A stretch of 64,000 bases of DNA from Bacteroidales bacterium. Its GTDB lineage: Bacteria; Bacteroidota; Bacteroidia; Bacteroidales; UBA3663. The stretch is from positions 1 through 64,000 of the forward strand of contig JAFSKF010000037.1 of NCBI GenBank assembly GCA_017449065.1. The letters run 5' to 3'. The position numbers and the translations under genes were made by a program. The notes under the pieces were generated by a model. That model was given only the letters and a program-made list of their open reading frames with translations, ran no database searches and was not told the DNA's origin. Shown in pieces: positions 16,445 to 25,062 of the stretch (within the stretch, counting starts at the first letter, position 1; the number at the start of each line of letters is the position of its first letter).

Positions 16445-17050
16445 ATGAATGTACAGTTTGATAAGACGAAGTCACTTAATGCGTTGCTGTTCGTGGCCAA
16501 CCGCGTGCAGCGCAAGGACTTTCATAAGATCTTCAAGATAATCTATTTTGCAGACCGACAGCATTTGGCAGACTGGGGGCGTCCCATCACGGGCGACACC
16601 TACATTGCTATGGAGGCCGGGCCTGTGCCGTCGAGACTGTACGACATGCTGAAGATTGTGCGCGGTGACTCCTATCTGCCGGACAACGAAGGACTGAGCA
16701 GTTTCTTCCAGATTGAGAACTGGATGTACGTCAATCCAAAAAAAGATGCTAATTTGGATCAGTTGTCTCCCAACGAGCAGGAGATTCTTGATGCTTGCAT
16801 CGCCAGGTACGCGGATCTCTCTTACGATGAAATCAAGGAGAAATCACATGATGTGGCATGGCGTTCCACAGCCCGTGACTTTGCCATCCAGTGGGACGAT
16901 ATCGCACGAGAGGCTGGGCTGGATGAAACGGAAGTTGCCTGTCTGCAGGACTACAGCACGATGCATCCTTTACCTGAGCGCGATCTGACCCCCGATGAAT
17001 TGTATGACGCCATTGAAAAGGAGATAGATTACATTTACGCGCAAGACTGA
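16445..17050 (+). CDS. Panacea-domain antitoxin (SocA-like, DUF4065)
   Basis: The 201-residue protein opens with NALLFVANRVQRKDFHKIFKIIYFADRQHLADWGRPITGD, the typical Panacea/DUF4065 beginning, then YIAMEAGPVPSRLYDMLK, the second conserved block. Panacea proteins are the antitoxin halves of many toxin-antitoxin pairs, with diverse toxins beside them. Here the partner begins one base after the stop and is a RelE/ParE-type toxin, which makes the pair convincing. The antitoxin-first order is the common one. It probably binds the toxin directly and may repress its own promoter at 16412. Confidence 0.85.
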   Translation: MNVQFDKTKSLNALLFVANRVQRKDFHKIFKIIYFADRQHLADWGRPITGDTYIAMEAGPVPSRLYDMLKIVRGDSYLPDNEGLSSFFQIENWMYVNPKKDANLDQLSPNEQEILDACIARYADLSYDEIKEKSHDVAWRSTARDFAIQWDDIAREAGLDETEVACLQDYSTMHPLPERDLTPDELYDAIEKEIDYIYAQD

Positions 17051-17051
17051 T

Positions 17052-17351
17052 ATGGAGTACATCATCAAGCCTCGGGCTGCGAGAAAGATCTATACCTTTT
17101 ATGGCAATGTGGCCAAGAAGTACCGCCACACATACGACAAAAGCGACTATAAGAACAATGTCTATGAGGCGTTGAAAGCAATCTACCGCATTGAGAATGG
17201 TCTTTTGCGACGCAATCCGATGCTGAAACGCTGGGCAGGTTACTATATGGCTAATACAGATAAGTGGTATTTTGCTTATACCATCGAAGATGACACAGTG
17301 ACGGTTGTGGATGCGTGTCACGCACAGAATATGCACGAAGATACGTTGTGA
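17052..17351 (+). CDS. RelE/ParE-superfamily toxin
   Basis: This 99-residue basic protein ends WYFAYTIEDDTVTVVDACHAQNMHE, the beta-strand core and C-terminal pattern of RelE/ParE toxins (KWYFAYxI...VxVxDxxHxxN). The helical N-terminus (KPRAARKIYTFYGNVAKKYRHTY) is rich in Lys/Arg as expected for RNA or gyrase binding. It sits one base after the Panacea antitoxin. RelE members cut mRNA on the ribosome and ParE members poison gyrase; the residues visible do not decide between them, though the terminal His/Asn suggests ribosome-dependent cleavage is possible. Confidence 0.8.
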   Translation: MEYIIKPRAARKIYTFYGNVAKKYRHTYDKSDYKNNVYEALKAIYRIENGLLRRNPMLKRWAGYYMANTDKWYFAYTIEDDTVTVVDACHAQNMHEDTL

Positions 17352-17534
17352 GAGAATTATTAATTCCTTAGTTTTGGCGGGTCCAACCTCAATCTGCAGC
17401 GTTTTAATCGCACTTTTATCAGCCAAAATCTTTTCTATTTTTTTCTTATTTTTTGAATTTTAACCTGACCTATTTATGGGTTGGGGTTTGCTGTGTTGCT
17501 GTTTCCCTATTAAGAGTATAATTTTTTGAAAACG
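17352..17534 (+). other. AT-rich spacer with no clear content
   Basis: Poly-T stretches (about 17430-17460) follow the toxin gene and could end transcription weakly, but no good hairpin was found. The last bases before 17535 (AACG then ATG) match the fossil start at 12376-12408. Confidence 0.4.
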
Positions 17535-17978
17535 ATGAAGATACTGATTACTGGAGTCCACGGGTTCGTGGGCTCAAACTTGGTGGAGGCTCTGAAAAAA
17601 GAGCATATAATTTATAGACTGGATATTGTCTCACCTATGAAGGAGGGTGTCCAATCTACTTTCTCATGGGACGATCTGGACAAACCGAACGGCATACCGG
17701 AGGTGGATGCGATTGTCCACCTGGCGGGTAAGGCGCATGATACGAAGAACCAGGCGGCGGCAGAGGTGTACTTCAAGGTGAATACGGGGCTGACGGAGAG
17801 GATTTTCGACTGGTTCCTGAAGCAACCGAAGTGCAAGAAGTTTGTGTTCTTCAGCACGGCAAAGGCGGCTGCAGACAAGGTGGATGGGGTGCTGACGGAG
17901 GATGTGACGCCGGCGCCTGTGGGACCTTATGGAGAGAGCAAAATCAAGGCAGAAAAATATATTTTATCAAGAATTTGA
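17535..17978 (+). pseudogene. Truncated duplicate of the sugar epimerase
   Basis: From ATG 17535 the frame gives 147 residues of the same epimerase as 12464: Rossmann motif TGVHGFVGSN, FFSTAKAAADK and YGESKIKAEKY, then stops inside the linker sequence at ATTTGA. It lacks the whole substrate domain, so it should not be an active epimerase. The first 150 bases are only about 70% identical to the intact copy by eye, with many synonymous changes. The next 260 are nearly identical, a mosaic expected of gene conversion. It lacks the tandem-repeat insertion of the intact copy. The following gene is the transferase that normally partners such an epimerase. Confidence 0.85.
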
Positions 17979-17990
17979 GAATTAGAGAAT

Positions 17991-19022
17991 ATGGTTTTGA
18001 CATATATTATCATAGCAGTAATACTGCTGGTGGCTGAACTGATCTATTTTAAGATAGCGGACCACTTTAACATCATCGACAAACCGAATGAGCGGTCTTC
18101 GCACTCGACGATTGTGCTGAGGGGCGGAGGCATCATTTTTGTCGTCTCGGTTATCGTATGGGTGATATGGCAAATGGGGCAGGGTGAATGGATGGCGGTT
18201 CAGGGCTACTTGCCGTTCGTTGTCGGGCTGGTGCTGATAACGGGGGTGAGCTTTATTGACGATATCCGCTCACTGCCGGACAGCCTCCGCCTTGTTATCC
18301 AATTCTCGTCAATGTTCCTCATGTTTTACAGCTGGGGGATTCTCAACTGGGATTCGTGGTGGATGATTATTCCCGGCCTTATCCTCTGCGTAGGTATCAC
18401 GAATGCGTATAATTTCATGGACGGGATCAATGGCATCAATGGAGGATATACGCTGGCGCTGCTCATGCCGCTCCTGGCTGAAAACTGCAAACTGGAAGCT
18501 GAAGGCGGGGAAGGTTTCGTGAATGAAAGCCTGATTGTCGTGGTGCTGCTGGCTGACCTGGTGTTCTGCTTCTTCAACTATCGACCCAAGGGAAGGGCGA
18601 AGTGCTTTGCGGGCGATGTGGGAAGTGTGGGGGCTGCTTTTATCGTGTTGTTCGCGCTGGGCAGGCTTATCCTCACTACGGGGGACTTTACCTATATTGT
18701 CTTTCTGGTGGTGTATGGCGTGGATTCGGTGCTGACGATCTGCCACAGGATTATGCTGCACGAGAATCTGGGTGAGGCACACCGGAAGCATGCCTATCAG
18801 CTGATGGCCAATGAACTGGGACTGGAGCATATTGTGGTATCGACTATTTATATGGTGCTGCAGCTGGCGATCTCTGTGGGGATGATCCTGATTCCGGATA
18901 CAGTTGCCTGGCACTGGGGATATTTCGTGTGCGCCTGCCTGGTGCTGGGAGTGGCCTACCTGCTGTTCATGAAGAAATACTACCATCTTCACGAAGAATA
19001 TCTGGCATCGCTGAAGCGATAA
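17991..19022 (+). CDS. Polyprenyl-phosphate glycosyl-1-phosphate transferase (WecA/WbpL-like, MraY family)
   Basis: The 343-residue integral membrane protein has about ten hydrophobic segments. It carries the family blocks KPNERSSHS...LRGGG near 35-50, FIDDIRSLP (paired acids), NAYNFMDGINGINGG and FAGDVGSVGA, then the loop with EAHRKHAYQ (HIH-like region). It transfers a sugar-1-phosphate from a UDP-sugar to undecaprenyl phosphate, starting repeat-unit assembly of capsule or O-antigen on the inner membrane. The donor is probably the product of the epimerase next to it or UDP-FucNAc-type sugars. The ATG at 17991 directly follows a 19-base linker (17972-17990) found again before the next gene. 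Confidence 0.9.
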   Translation: MVLTYIIIAVILLVAELIYFKIADHFNIIDKPNERSSHSTIVLRGGGIIFVVSVIVWVIWQMGQGEWMAVQGYLPFVVGLVLITGVSFIDDIRSLPDSLRLVIQFSSMFLMFYSWGILNWDSWWMIIPGLILCVGITNAYNFMDGINGINGGYTLALLMPLLAENCKLEAEGGEGFVNESLIVVVLLADLVFCFFNYRPKGRAKCFAGDVGSVGAAFIVLFALGRLILTTGDFTYIVFLVVYGVDSVLTICHRIMLHENLGEAHRKHAYQLMANELGLEHIVVSTIYMVLQLAISVGMILIPDTVAWHWGYFVCACLVLGVAYLLFMKKYYHLHEEYLASLKR

Positions 19023-19100
19023 GTTCCAAGTTCAAGGTGGAGGTCGTCATTATGTTCCTCAAAATTGCCCATTAATTATCAGGAATTTGAGAATTAGAGA

Positions 19101-19499
19101 ATGATTATTACACAACAGATATTAGACCAATTGACGGAGCAGGCGAAGGCGTCGCCCCGTCTGAGAATGAACATGGACCTGCGCAACAGTGCGGAGGACC
19201 AGAGTCAGCGGATGCTGAATGCGATAGAGCCGGGGAGTCCGCTACCCATTCACAGGCACCGGAAGAGTTCTGAGACGGTGGTGTGTCTGAGAGGCAGACT
19301 TGTGGAGGAGTTCTATGACGAGCTGGAGCGGCGCTGCACGGAGGCTATCGAACTGTCGCCCAATGGCCCCAACGTTGCGCTGAACATTCCCGCCGGACAA
19401 TGGCACACGGTAAGGGTGCTGGAATCGGGTACGGTGATCATGGAGTGCAAGGACGGGGCGTATGAACCCATAGCGGAGAATGATATTCTCGCGCTATAG
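19101..19499 (+). CDS. WbuC-like cupin-fold protein
   Basis: The 132-residue protein is a small cupin: PLPIHRHRKSSETVVCLRGRL carries the His-x-His and Glu metal ligands, and IPAGQWHTVRVLESGTVI gives the second cupin strand with its histidine. WbuC-family members sit at the ends of O-antigen and capsule clusters; their reaction is not established, though a sugar-related metal enzyme or sensor is likely. It is the last gene of the locus, preceded by linker sequence 19063-19102 and followed 28 bases later by a strong terminator. Confidence 0.85.
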   Translation: MIITQQILDQLTEQAKASPRLRMNMDLRNSAEDQSQRMLNAIEPGSPLPIHRHRKSSETVVCLRGRLVEEFYDELERRCTEAIELSPNGPNVALNIPAGQWHTVRVLESGTVIMECKDGAYEPIAENDILAL

Positions 19500-19527
19500 T
19501 ATGAGTGGATTGTCGTCAAGTATGAAG

Positions 19528-19558
19528 GGCTCGGTGCTGATTGCATCGGGCCTTTTTT
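19528..19558 (+). terminator. Rho-independent terminator of the capsule locus
   Basis: A 10-bp stem with two G-U pairs (GGCTCGGTGC 19528-19537, GCATCGGGCC 19543-19552), loop TGATT, followed by six Ts at 19553-19558. Confidence 0.85.
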
Positions 19559-19654
19559 GAGCAAGAAATCTATCAAAATCTGAGAAAATGCGGATAAAAA
19601 CAGATATTTGGAGCGATTTTGTCAAGTTTTTAGCGTAGATTACTTGACTTTTTG

Positions 19655-19678
19655 TACTTTTGCACTCGAAATCGAGTG
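19655..19678 (+). promoter_or_regulatory. -7 box with adjacent operator-like inverted repeat
   Basis: TACTTTTG at 19655-19662 fits the TAnnTTTG -7 consensus. Directly after it, CACTCGA (19663-19669) and TCGAGTG (19672-19678) form an inverted repeat with a 2-base centre at the expected transcription start, which looks like a repressor site or a 5' stem. The downstream gene starts at 19715. Confidence 0.6.
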
Positions 19679-19714
19679 TGGTTACTCAAAAAATATAAAT
19701 GTTCAGAACGAGAT

Positions 19715-19978
19715 ATGACTCAAGATGAGATGTGGATGGCTAAGTGGCGGGAGGTGATGTCGTTTATTGAAACGAATCATCGGAATCCGTCGAAGTATGA
19801 TCCTGAAGAAAGAGCAAAATTCTGCCATTGGATTAAGCACAACAAGAAACTTATGAAGGCGAATGAAATGAAGCCGGAAAGGATGGCAGCATTCAACGAG
19901 TTGCTTGCGCTGAGCGAAAAGCACAGACGCAAGAATCAATATGACACTATTGCATCTCATTCCAAATGCCCAAGGTGA
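19715..19978 (+). CDS. Small helicase-associated-domain-like protein
   Basis: The 87-residue product (from ATG 19715, after GAACGAGAT; the frame is open back to 19652) resembles one helicase-associated (HA) domain. It shows a W-rich helical repeat: WMAKWREVMSFIETNHRNPSKY, then FCHWIKHNKKLMKANEMK with RMAAFNELLALSE. HA domains bind nucleic acid and occur as tandem repeats on helicases, or alone in Bacteroidetes. Its last 32 bases overlap the end of the opposite-strand yqaA gene, so the two are convergent. A promoter and inverted repeat lie just upstream. Function unknown. Confidence 0.6.
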   Translation: MTQDEMWMAKWREVMSFIETNHRNPSKYDPEERAKFCHWIKHNKKLMKANEMKPERMAAFNELLALSEKHRRKNQYDTIASHSKCPR

Positions 19979-20396
19979 AGCTTGCCCAAATGACATAGCG
20001 AAGCAGTTGCCCGATGGCCATGATGCCGGTGACTTTCCAGAAGGGAGCCCGGAGGATGCCGTAGGAGATGATAACGACGTTGCCAATGATGGGCAGACTG
20101 GAACCGAGTGCAAACCAAAGCCCTTTGCCGGTCAGGAAGTTGCGCACTTTGTCGAGTCGCCGCGGATTGGCTCGGGTCCATTTGAGCATTTGCTCGTAGG
20201 TGCAGAGGCGACCCAGAAAATAGTTAACGATAGCACCGCACCAGTTGCCCACGGTGGCAACGAGAATGCAGGGAACGACGGGAAACTTCAGAATGAGTAA
20301 GCCGCTGAGCACCACCTCCGAGTTCATCGGGAAGGGTGTGCCTGCCAGAAATGCGGCAATGAAAAGTCCGGGATAGCCCCAATCGGTTAAAGTCAT
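19947..20396 (-). CDS. YqaA-family membrane protein (VTT/DedA-like)
   Basis: The 149-residue protein has four or five hydrophobic segments and the family features FLAGTPFPMNSEVVLSGLL near the start and GSSLPIIGNVVIISYGILR around 100-120, characteristic of the short YqaA branch of the VTT/DedA superfamily. Members are inner-membrane proteins linked to lipid scrambling or membrane homeostasis. Its start overlaps the dusB stop (TGA/ATG sharing two bases), so the pair is one operon with coupled translation. Confidence 0.85.
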   Translation of the reverse strand: MTLTDWGYPGLFIAAFLAGTPFPMNSEVVLSGLLILKFPVVPCILVATVGNWCGAIVNYFLGRLCTYEQMLKWTRANPRRLDKVRNFLTGKGLWFALGSSLPIIGNVVIISYGILRAPFWKVTGIMAIGQLLRYVIWASFTLGIWNEMQ

Positions 20397-21382
20397 GCGT
20401 TCGGTTGAATCATTTCTACAGCGCGATCCATGATGGCATAGAGTTCGCTGACCGTTTCAGCACGCAACATGGCGATGCGTGTGTCGCGAAAGTTTGGAAT
20501 ACCTTTGAAGATTGGCGTTGCCGCAAGATGACGTCGGATGTGCAGGATGCCCCGATATTCATCGATGCGAGCAACGCTTTCTTCTACCTGGTGCTTCAGT
20601 GCCAGAATGCACTCGCTGAGCGGCATGGGGGGCATTTCTTCACCTGTTTGCAACAGGTGCTTGATCTCTTTGAATATCCAAGGGCGCCCGAAGGTGGCAC
20701 GTCCTACGAGAATGCCATCTACGCCTGTTTCTTCGAAGCGCTGTCGGGCAATCTGTGCCGACGTGACATCGCCATTACCTATAATAGGTATGTGCATGCG
20801 CGGGTTCTGCTTCACGGCTTTGATCAGGCTCCAGTCAGCCTCTCCGGTGTACATTTGCGAACGGGTGCGCCCATGAATAGCAAGGGCTGCGATGCCTTGG
20901 TCTTGCAACTGTTCTGCCAGATCGACGATGATACGATGCTCGTGATCCCAGCCTAAGCGGGTCTTACAGGTGACGGGTATCTTGACGGCATCGACTACCG
21001 ATCGGGCAATCTGAAGCATCAGCGGGATGTTTTGCAGTAGGCCGGCTCCGGCTCCTTTGCCCGCCACTTTCTTCACGGGACAACCGAAGTTGATGTCGAG
21101 AATATCGGGATGTGCCTGCTCCACAATCTGTGCCGCTTCGACCATCGATGCTACATCCTTGCCGTAAATCTGAATGACAACGGGGCGCTCTTCGTCGAGC
21201 ACCTGCAGCTTCTGCATGGTTTTGTTCACATTGCGAATCAGGGCATCAGCAGAAACGAACTCCGAATAGACCATGTCAGCACCATAATGGCGGCACTGCA
21301 GACGGAACCCGACGTCGGTCACATCTTCCATCGGTGCAAGCATTACGGCGTGTTCCGGTAGTACAATATTTGCTATTTTCAT
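20393..21382 (-). CDS. dusB: tRNA-dihydrouridine synthase (DusB-type)
   Basis: The 329-residue flavoprotein reduces uridine to dihydrouridine in tRNA D-loops. Family marks: APMEDVTDVGFR near the N-terminus, IYGKDVASM, DINFGCPVKKVAGKGAGAGLL with the catalytic cysteine, KTRLGWD, AIHGRTRSQMYTG, GNGDV and GRATFGRPWIF. The start is placed at 21382 (MKIANIVLPEHAV) because this matches the usual distance to APM and the -7 box lies directly upstream; the open frame to 21436 would run over the promoter. yqaA follows in overlap. Confidence 0.9.
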   Translation of the reverse strand: MKIANIVLPEHAVMLAPMEDVTDVGFRLQCRHYGADMVYSEFVSADALIRNVNKTMQKLQVLDEERPVVIQIYGKDVASMVEAAQIVEQAHPDILDINFGCPVKKVAGKGAGAGLLQNIPLMLQIARSVVDAVKIPVTCKTRLGWDHEHRIIVDLAEQLQDQGIAALAIHGRTRSQMYTGEADWSLIKAVKQNPRMHIPIIGNGDVTSAQIARQRFEETGVDGILVGRATFGRPWIFKEIKHLLQTGEEMPPMPLSECILALKHQVEESVARIDEYRGILHIRRHLAATPIFKGIPNFRDTRIAMLRAETVSELYAIMDRAVEMIQPNA

Positions 21383-21386
21383 AGTG

Positions 21387-21418
21387 CAAAGATAGGTATT
21401 TTTGCGCATACTGTGCAA
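21387..21418 (-). promoter_or_regulatory. dusB promoter, giving an almost leaderless transcript
   Basis: On the minus strand TTGC (21418-21415), a 20-base spacer and TATCTTTG (21394-21387) form a canonical Bacteroidetes promoter. The -7 box ends four bases before the dusB ATG, so transcription should begin at or just inside the start codon. Confidence 0.75.
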
Positions 21419-21435
21419 CTTTCTATGTGAAAACA

Positions 21436-21466
21436 TTGGGTGTTTCGCAAAAAATGATTACTTTTG
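21436..21466 (+). promoter_or_regulatory. Promoter of the fumarate reductase operon
   Basis: TTGG (21436-21439), a 19-base spacer and TACTTTTG (21459-21466) match the consensus. The predicted 5' leader is about 58 bases. It overlaps the divergent dusB promoter region by only about 18 bases of spacing. Confidence 0.8.
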
Positions 21467-21530
21467 TGCCGTTAGCGAGTGAAAAACTATACATTATATC
21501 AACTATTCAATCATTAAAATCTATTTTCCT

Positions 21531-22241
21531 ATGTGGTTAATTTCCTCTTCCATCGGTCGTAAGGTGGTGATGAGCGTGACCGGCACGGCCCTTGTGCTCT
21601 TCCTTACCTTCCACATGCTGATGAACCTCGTCTATGTTTATGACGTTATGGTAGGAACTCCTGCTGACGGTCATTACTACGATGCGGTGTGTGAATTCCT
21701 GGGTACCAACTGGTATGCCCTTTTGGGTACTGCCGGATTGGCTGTCCTTGTGCTGATTCACTTCTGCTATGCTTTCATGCTGACCCTTCAGAACTGGAAG
21801 GCTCGCGGCAACGACCGTTACGCTGTGTCGGGCAAGCAGCCGGTGCACTGGGCTGCCAAGAACATGCTGGCTTTGGGCGTGATTATCGTATGCGGCCTGC
21901 TGGTTCACTTGTTTAACTTCTGGCATAAGATGATGTTTGCCGAGTTGGCCGGTATTGAAGGTCAATTCGCTCCTACCGCCGGTTTCGATTGGATTACCTA
22001 CAACTTCGGTTTCGGTATTCTCGACATTGTTTATCTGGTTTGGTTCTGTGCTTTGTGGTATCACATGACTCACGGAATCTGGTCAGCTATGCAGACCTTG
22101 GGCCTGAACGGCAAGGTTTGGCTCAATCGCTGGATCTGCATCAGCTATGTCTGGGCTACAGTCATTGTGTGCGGTTTCGTGCTCGTCCTGCTGGCCGCAG
22201 TTGTTCAGAACGGTTTCGCCTTGAATTGGGGCTGCTGCTAA
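21531..22241 (+). CDS. frdC: Succinate dehydrogenase/fumarate reductase cytochrome b subunit
   Basis: The 236-residue membrane anchor has five predicted transmembrane helices and histidines at helix-facing positions (TFHMLMN, IHFCYAF, VHLFNFWHKM, YHMTHGIW), fitting the diheme, single-subunit type B anchor of Bacteroidetes, Wolinella and Bacillus. It passes electrons between menaquinone and the FrdAB head. It is the first gene of a three-gene operon (C-A-B order), usual for Bacteroides and Prevotella, where the enzyme mainly reduces fumarate to succinate during fermentation. Confidence 0.92.
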   Translation: MWLISSSIGRKVVMSVTGTALVLFLTFHMLMNLVYVYDVMVGTPADGHYYDAVCEFLGTNWYALLGTAGLAVLVLIHFCYAFMLTLQNWKARGNDRYAVSGKQPVHWAAKNMLALGVIIVCGLLVHLFNFWHKMMFAELAGIEGQFAPTAGFDWITYNFGFGILDIVYLVWFCALWYHMTHGIWSAMQTLGLNGKVWLNRWICISYVWATVIVCGFVLVLLAAVVQNGFALNWGCC

Positions 22242-22282
22242 TTAATAGAAATTTGTACAATCAGTAAATCACATTCTATATT

Positions 22283-24259
22283 ATGGCTACTGAAAATATC
22301 ATGGATCCTGCTCTCAGTCGCATTCCTGAAGGAAAGCTTGCTGAAAAATGGACAAACTATAAGGCTCACCAGAAATTGGTGAATCCAGCCAATAAGCGTA
22401 AACTCGATATCATTGTGGTTGGTTCCGGCTTGGCTGGTGGCGCTGCTGCTGCTACGTTGGGCGAACTGGGCTTTAAGGTGAAGTGTTTCTGCATTCAGGA
22501 CTCTCCGCGCCGTGCTCACTCTATTGCTGCTCAGGGTGGTATCAATGCTGCCAAGAACTATCAGAACGACGGCGACTCGGTTTATCGCCTGTTCTACGAT
22601 ACCATCAAGGGCGGTGACTATCGTGCTCGCGAGGCTAATGTCTATCGTTTGGCTGAGGTATCGAACAACATTATCGACCAGTGCGTGGCACAGGGTGTTC
22701 CTTTCGCTCGCGAGTATGGCGGAACATTGGCTAACCGTTCGTTTGGTGGTGCTCAGGTTTCTCGTACCTTCTATGCTAAGGGTCAGACCGGACAGCAGTT
22801 GCTGTTGGGCGCCTATTCTTCGCTGAACCGTCAGATTCAGAAGGGCAATGTTACGATGTATGCCCGTCGCGAAATGCAGGATGTCGTTCTGATTAAGGAC
22901 GAGCAGGGCGTTGAGCGTGCTCGCGGTATTATTGTCCGCAATCTGGTTACCGGCGAATTGGAGCGTTATTCCGCTCATGCCGTTGTGATTGCCACCGGTG
23001 GTTACGGCAACGCTTATTTCCTTTCGACCAACGCTATGAGCTGCAACGGAAGTGCCGCCATTCAGATTTATCATAAGGGTGCTATGTTTGCCAATCCTTG
23101 CTATGCTCAGATTCACCCGACCTGTATTCCGGTGCACGGAGATATCCAGTCGAAACTGACGCTGATGTCGGAGTCGCTGCGTAACGATGGCCGTATCTGG
23201 GTGCCTAAGAAACTGGAGGATGCCAAGCGCTTGCAGCGTGGTGAAATCAAGGGTCATCAGATTCCGGAAGAGGATCGCGACTACTACTTGGAGCGCCGTT
23301 ATCCTGCCTTTGGTAACCTGGTTCCTCGTGACGTTGCTTCGCGTGCCGCTAAGGAGCGTTGCGATAAGGGCTTTGGTGTGAACGGTACCGGTTTGGCTGT
23401 GTTCCTCGATTTCTCGGATGCCATCAACCGCTTGGGTAAGGCTGCTGTTGCTGACAAGTACGGTAACCTGTTCCAGATGTATCAGAAGATTACCGACGAT
23501 AATCCGTACGAGACCCCAATGATGATCTATCCGGCTATCCACTATACCATGGGTGGCATCTGGGTGGACTACGAGTTGCAGACCACCGTGAAGGGCCTGT
23601 TCTGCGCCGGTGAGGCTAACTTCTCCGATCACGGTGCCAACCGTTTGGGTGCTTCTGCTTTGATGCAGGGCTTGGCTGACGGTTACTTCGTGCTTCCTTA
23701 CACCTTGCAGAATTATCTGGCTGACCAGATTCAGGTGCCCCGTTTCTCAACTGATCTGCCTGAGTTCGAAGAAGCAGAGAAGGCTGTTAAGGCAAAGATC
23801 GAGAAGATTATGGCTGTGCAGGGAACCCGCACTGTCGATTCCATCCACAAGGAACTCGGTCATATTATGTGGGAGCATGTTGGCATGGGTCGTACCAAAG
23901 AAGGTCTGGAAGAGGGCCTGAAGCTGCTTGCTGAAATCCGTAAGACTTTCTGGAAAGAGGTATATGTGCCTGGTAAGGCTGACAGCCTGAATACGGAGTT
24001 GGATAAGGCTATCCGTCTGCTCGACTTTATTGAGATCGGTGAGCTGATGGCACGCGATGCTTTGCACCGTGAAGAGTCGTGCGGCGGTCACTTCCGCGAG
24101 GAGCACCAGACACCTGAAGGTGAGGCTCAGCGTGACGACAAGAACTTCATGTATGTCGGTTGCTGGAAGTATATGGGCGAAGGCAAGGAGCCTGAACTCT
24201 GGAAAGAAATGCTCAACTATCAGGAGATTAAGGTACAGACTCGTAACTATAAGAACTAA
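22283..24259 (+). CDS. frdA: Fumarate reductase/succinate dehydrogenase flavoprotein subunit
   Basis: The 658-residue catalytic subunit has the FAD-binding [11 protein letters not shown] (46-56) and [11 protein letters not shown] with H79, the histidine that bonds FAD covalently. HPTCIP, the dicarboxylate-binding region with [15 protein letters not shown], and the C-terminal helical domain are present. It interconverts fumarate and succinate on the cytoplasmic side. Full length for the type B family. It follows frdC by 41 bases and precedes frdB by 27. Confidence 0.95.
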   Translation: MATENIMDPALSRIPEGKLAEKWTNYKAHQKLVNPANKRKLDIIVVGSGLAGGAAAATLGELGFKVKCFCIQDSPRRAHSIAAQGGINAAKNYQNDGDSVYRLFYDTIKGGDYRAREANVYRLAEVSNNIIDQCVAQGVPFAREYGGTLANRSFGGAQVSRTFYAKGQTGQQLLLGAYSSLNRQIQKGNVTMYARREMQDVVLIKDEQGVERARGIIVRNLVTGELERYSAHAVVIATGGYGNAYFLSTNAMSCNGSAAIQIYHKGAMFANPCYAQIHPTCIPVHGDIQSKLTLMSESLRNDGRIWVPKKLEDAKRLQRGEIKGHQIPEEDRDYYLERRYPAFGNLVPRDVASRAAKERCDKGFGVNGTGLAVFLDFSDAINRLGKAAVADKYGNLFQMYQKITDDNPYETPMMIYPAIHYTMGGIWVDYELQTTVKGLFCAGEANFSDHGANRLGASALMQGLADGYFVLPYTLQNYLADQIQVPRFSTDLPEFEEAEKAVKAKIEKIMAVQGTRTVDSIHKELGHIMWEHVGMGRTKEGLEEGLKLLAEIRKTFWKEVYVPGKADSLNTELDKAIRLLDFIEIGELMARDALHREESCGGHFREEHQTPEGEAQRDDKNFMYVGCWKYMGEGKEPELWKEMLNYQEIKVQTRNYKN

Positions 24260-24286
24260 TTCACCCTTTAATATTCATACACAACT

Positions 24287-25048
24287 ATGGGAAAAGAAAG
24301 TTTTCTGAACGTGAACCTCAAAGTTTGGCGTCAGCGCGGCCCAAAGGAAAAGGGCGAATTCAAGACTTATCGCGTTGAACATGTTTCGACTGAGATGTCG
24401 TTCTTCGAAATGATGGATACGCTGAACGAGCAACTTATCAATAAGCACGAGGAACCGATCGTTTTCGATCATGACTGTCGCGAAGGTATCTGTGGTACCT
24501 GTTCGCTCTATATCAACGGACGTCCTCACGGCATCGACGATGCTATTACCACTTGCCAGTTGCACATGCGTAAGTTTAAGAATGAGGAAACCATTACCGT
24601 CGAGCCTTGGCGCTCTGCCGGCTTCCCTGTGATTCGCGATCTGATGGTCGATCGTTCTGCCTTCGATAAGATTCAGCAGGCAGGCGGTTATACTTCTATC
24701 AACTGCGGCGCTGCTCAGGATGCCAATGCCATTCTGATCAGTAAGGTGGATGCCGACGAGGCGATGGATTCGGCTTCGTGCATCGGTTGCGGTGCTTGTG
24801 TGGCCGCTTGTAAGAACGGTTCGGCTATGCTCTTCGTTTCTGCCAAGGTCAGCCAGTTCGCCCTGCTTCCTCAGGGTCGCGTCGAGGCTGCCCGTCGTGC
24901 GAAGGCTATGGTTGCCAAGATGGATGAACTGGGCTTTGGTAACTGTACCAATACCCGTGCCTGTGAGATGGAATGCCCGAAGTCGGTTAAGATTTCGAAC
25001 ATCGCCCGTCTGAACCGCGAGTTCATCAAAGCTAAGTTGGCAGACTGA
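24287..25048 (+). CDS. frdB: Fumarate reductase/succinate dehydrogenase iron-sulfur subunit
   Basis: The 253-residue electron-transfer subunit shows the plant-type 2Fe-2S ligands C64, C69 and C72 (CREGICGTC). Two clusters of cysteines follow for the 4Fe-4S and 3Fe-4S centres: [11 protein letters not shown] from C165, and [12 protein letters not shown] from C220. It connects FAD in FrdA to the haems of FrdC. It is the last gene of the operon and is followed by a 23-bp perfect hairpin shared with the convergent mdh gene. Confidence 0.95.
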   Translation: MGKESFLNVNLKVWRQRGPKEKGEFKTYRVEHVSTEMSFFEMMDTLNEQLINKHEEPIVFDHDCREGICGTCSLYINGRPHGIDDAITTCQLHMRKFKNEETITVEPWRSAGFPVIRDLMVDRSAFDKIQQAGGYTSINCGAAQDANAILISKVDADEAMDSASCIGCGACVAACKNGSAMLFVSAKVSQFALLPQGRVEAARRAKAMVAKMDELGFGNCTNTRACEMECPKSVKISNIARLNREFIKAKLAD

Positions 25049-25062
25049 TAGAGTAGAGTGCT

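Noticed and set aside
22238..23632. A 464-codon minus-strand frame opposite frdA
   Set aside because: Shadow of the highly conserved flavoprotein gene.
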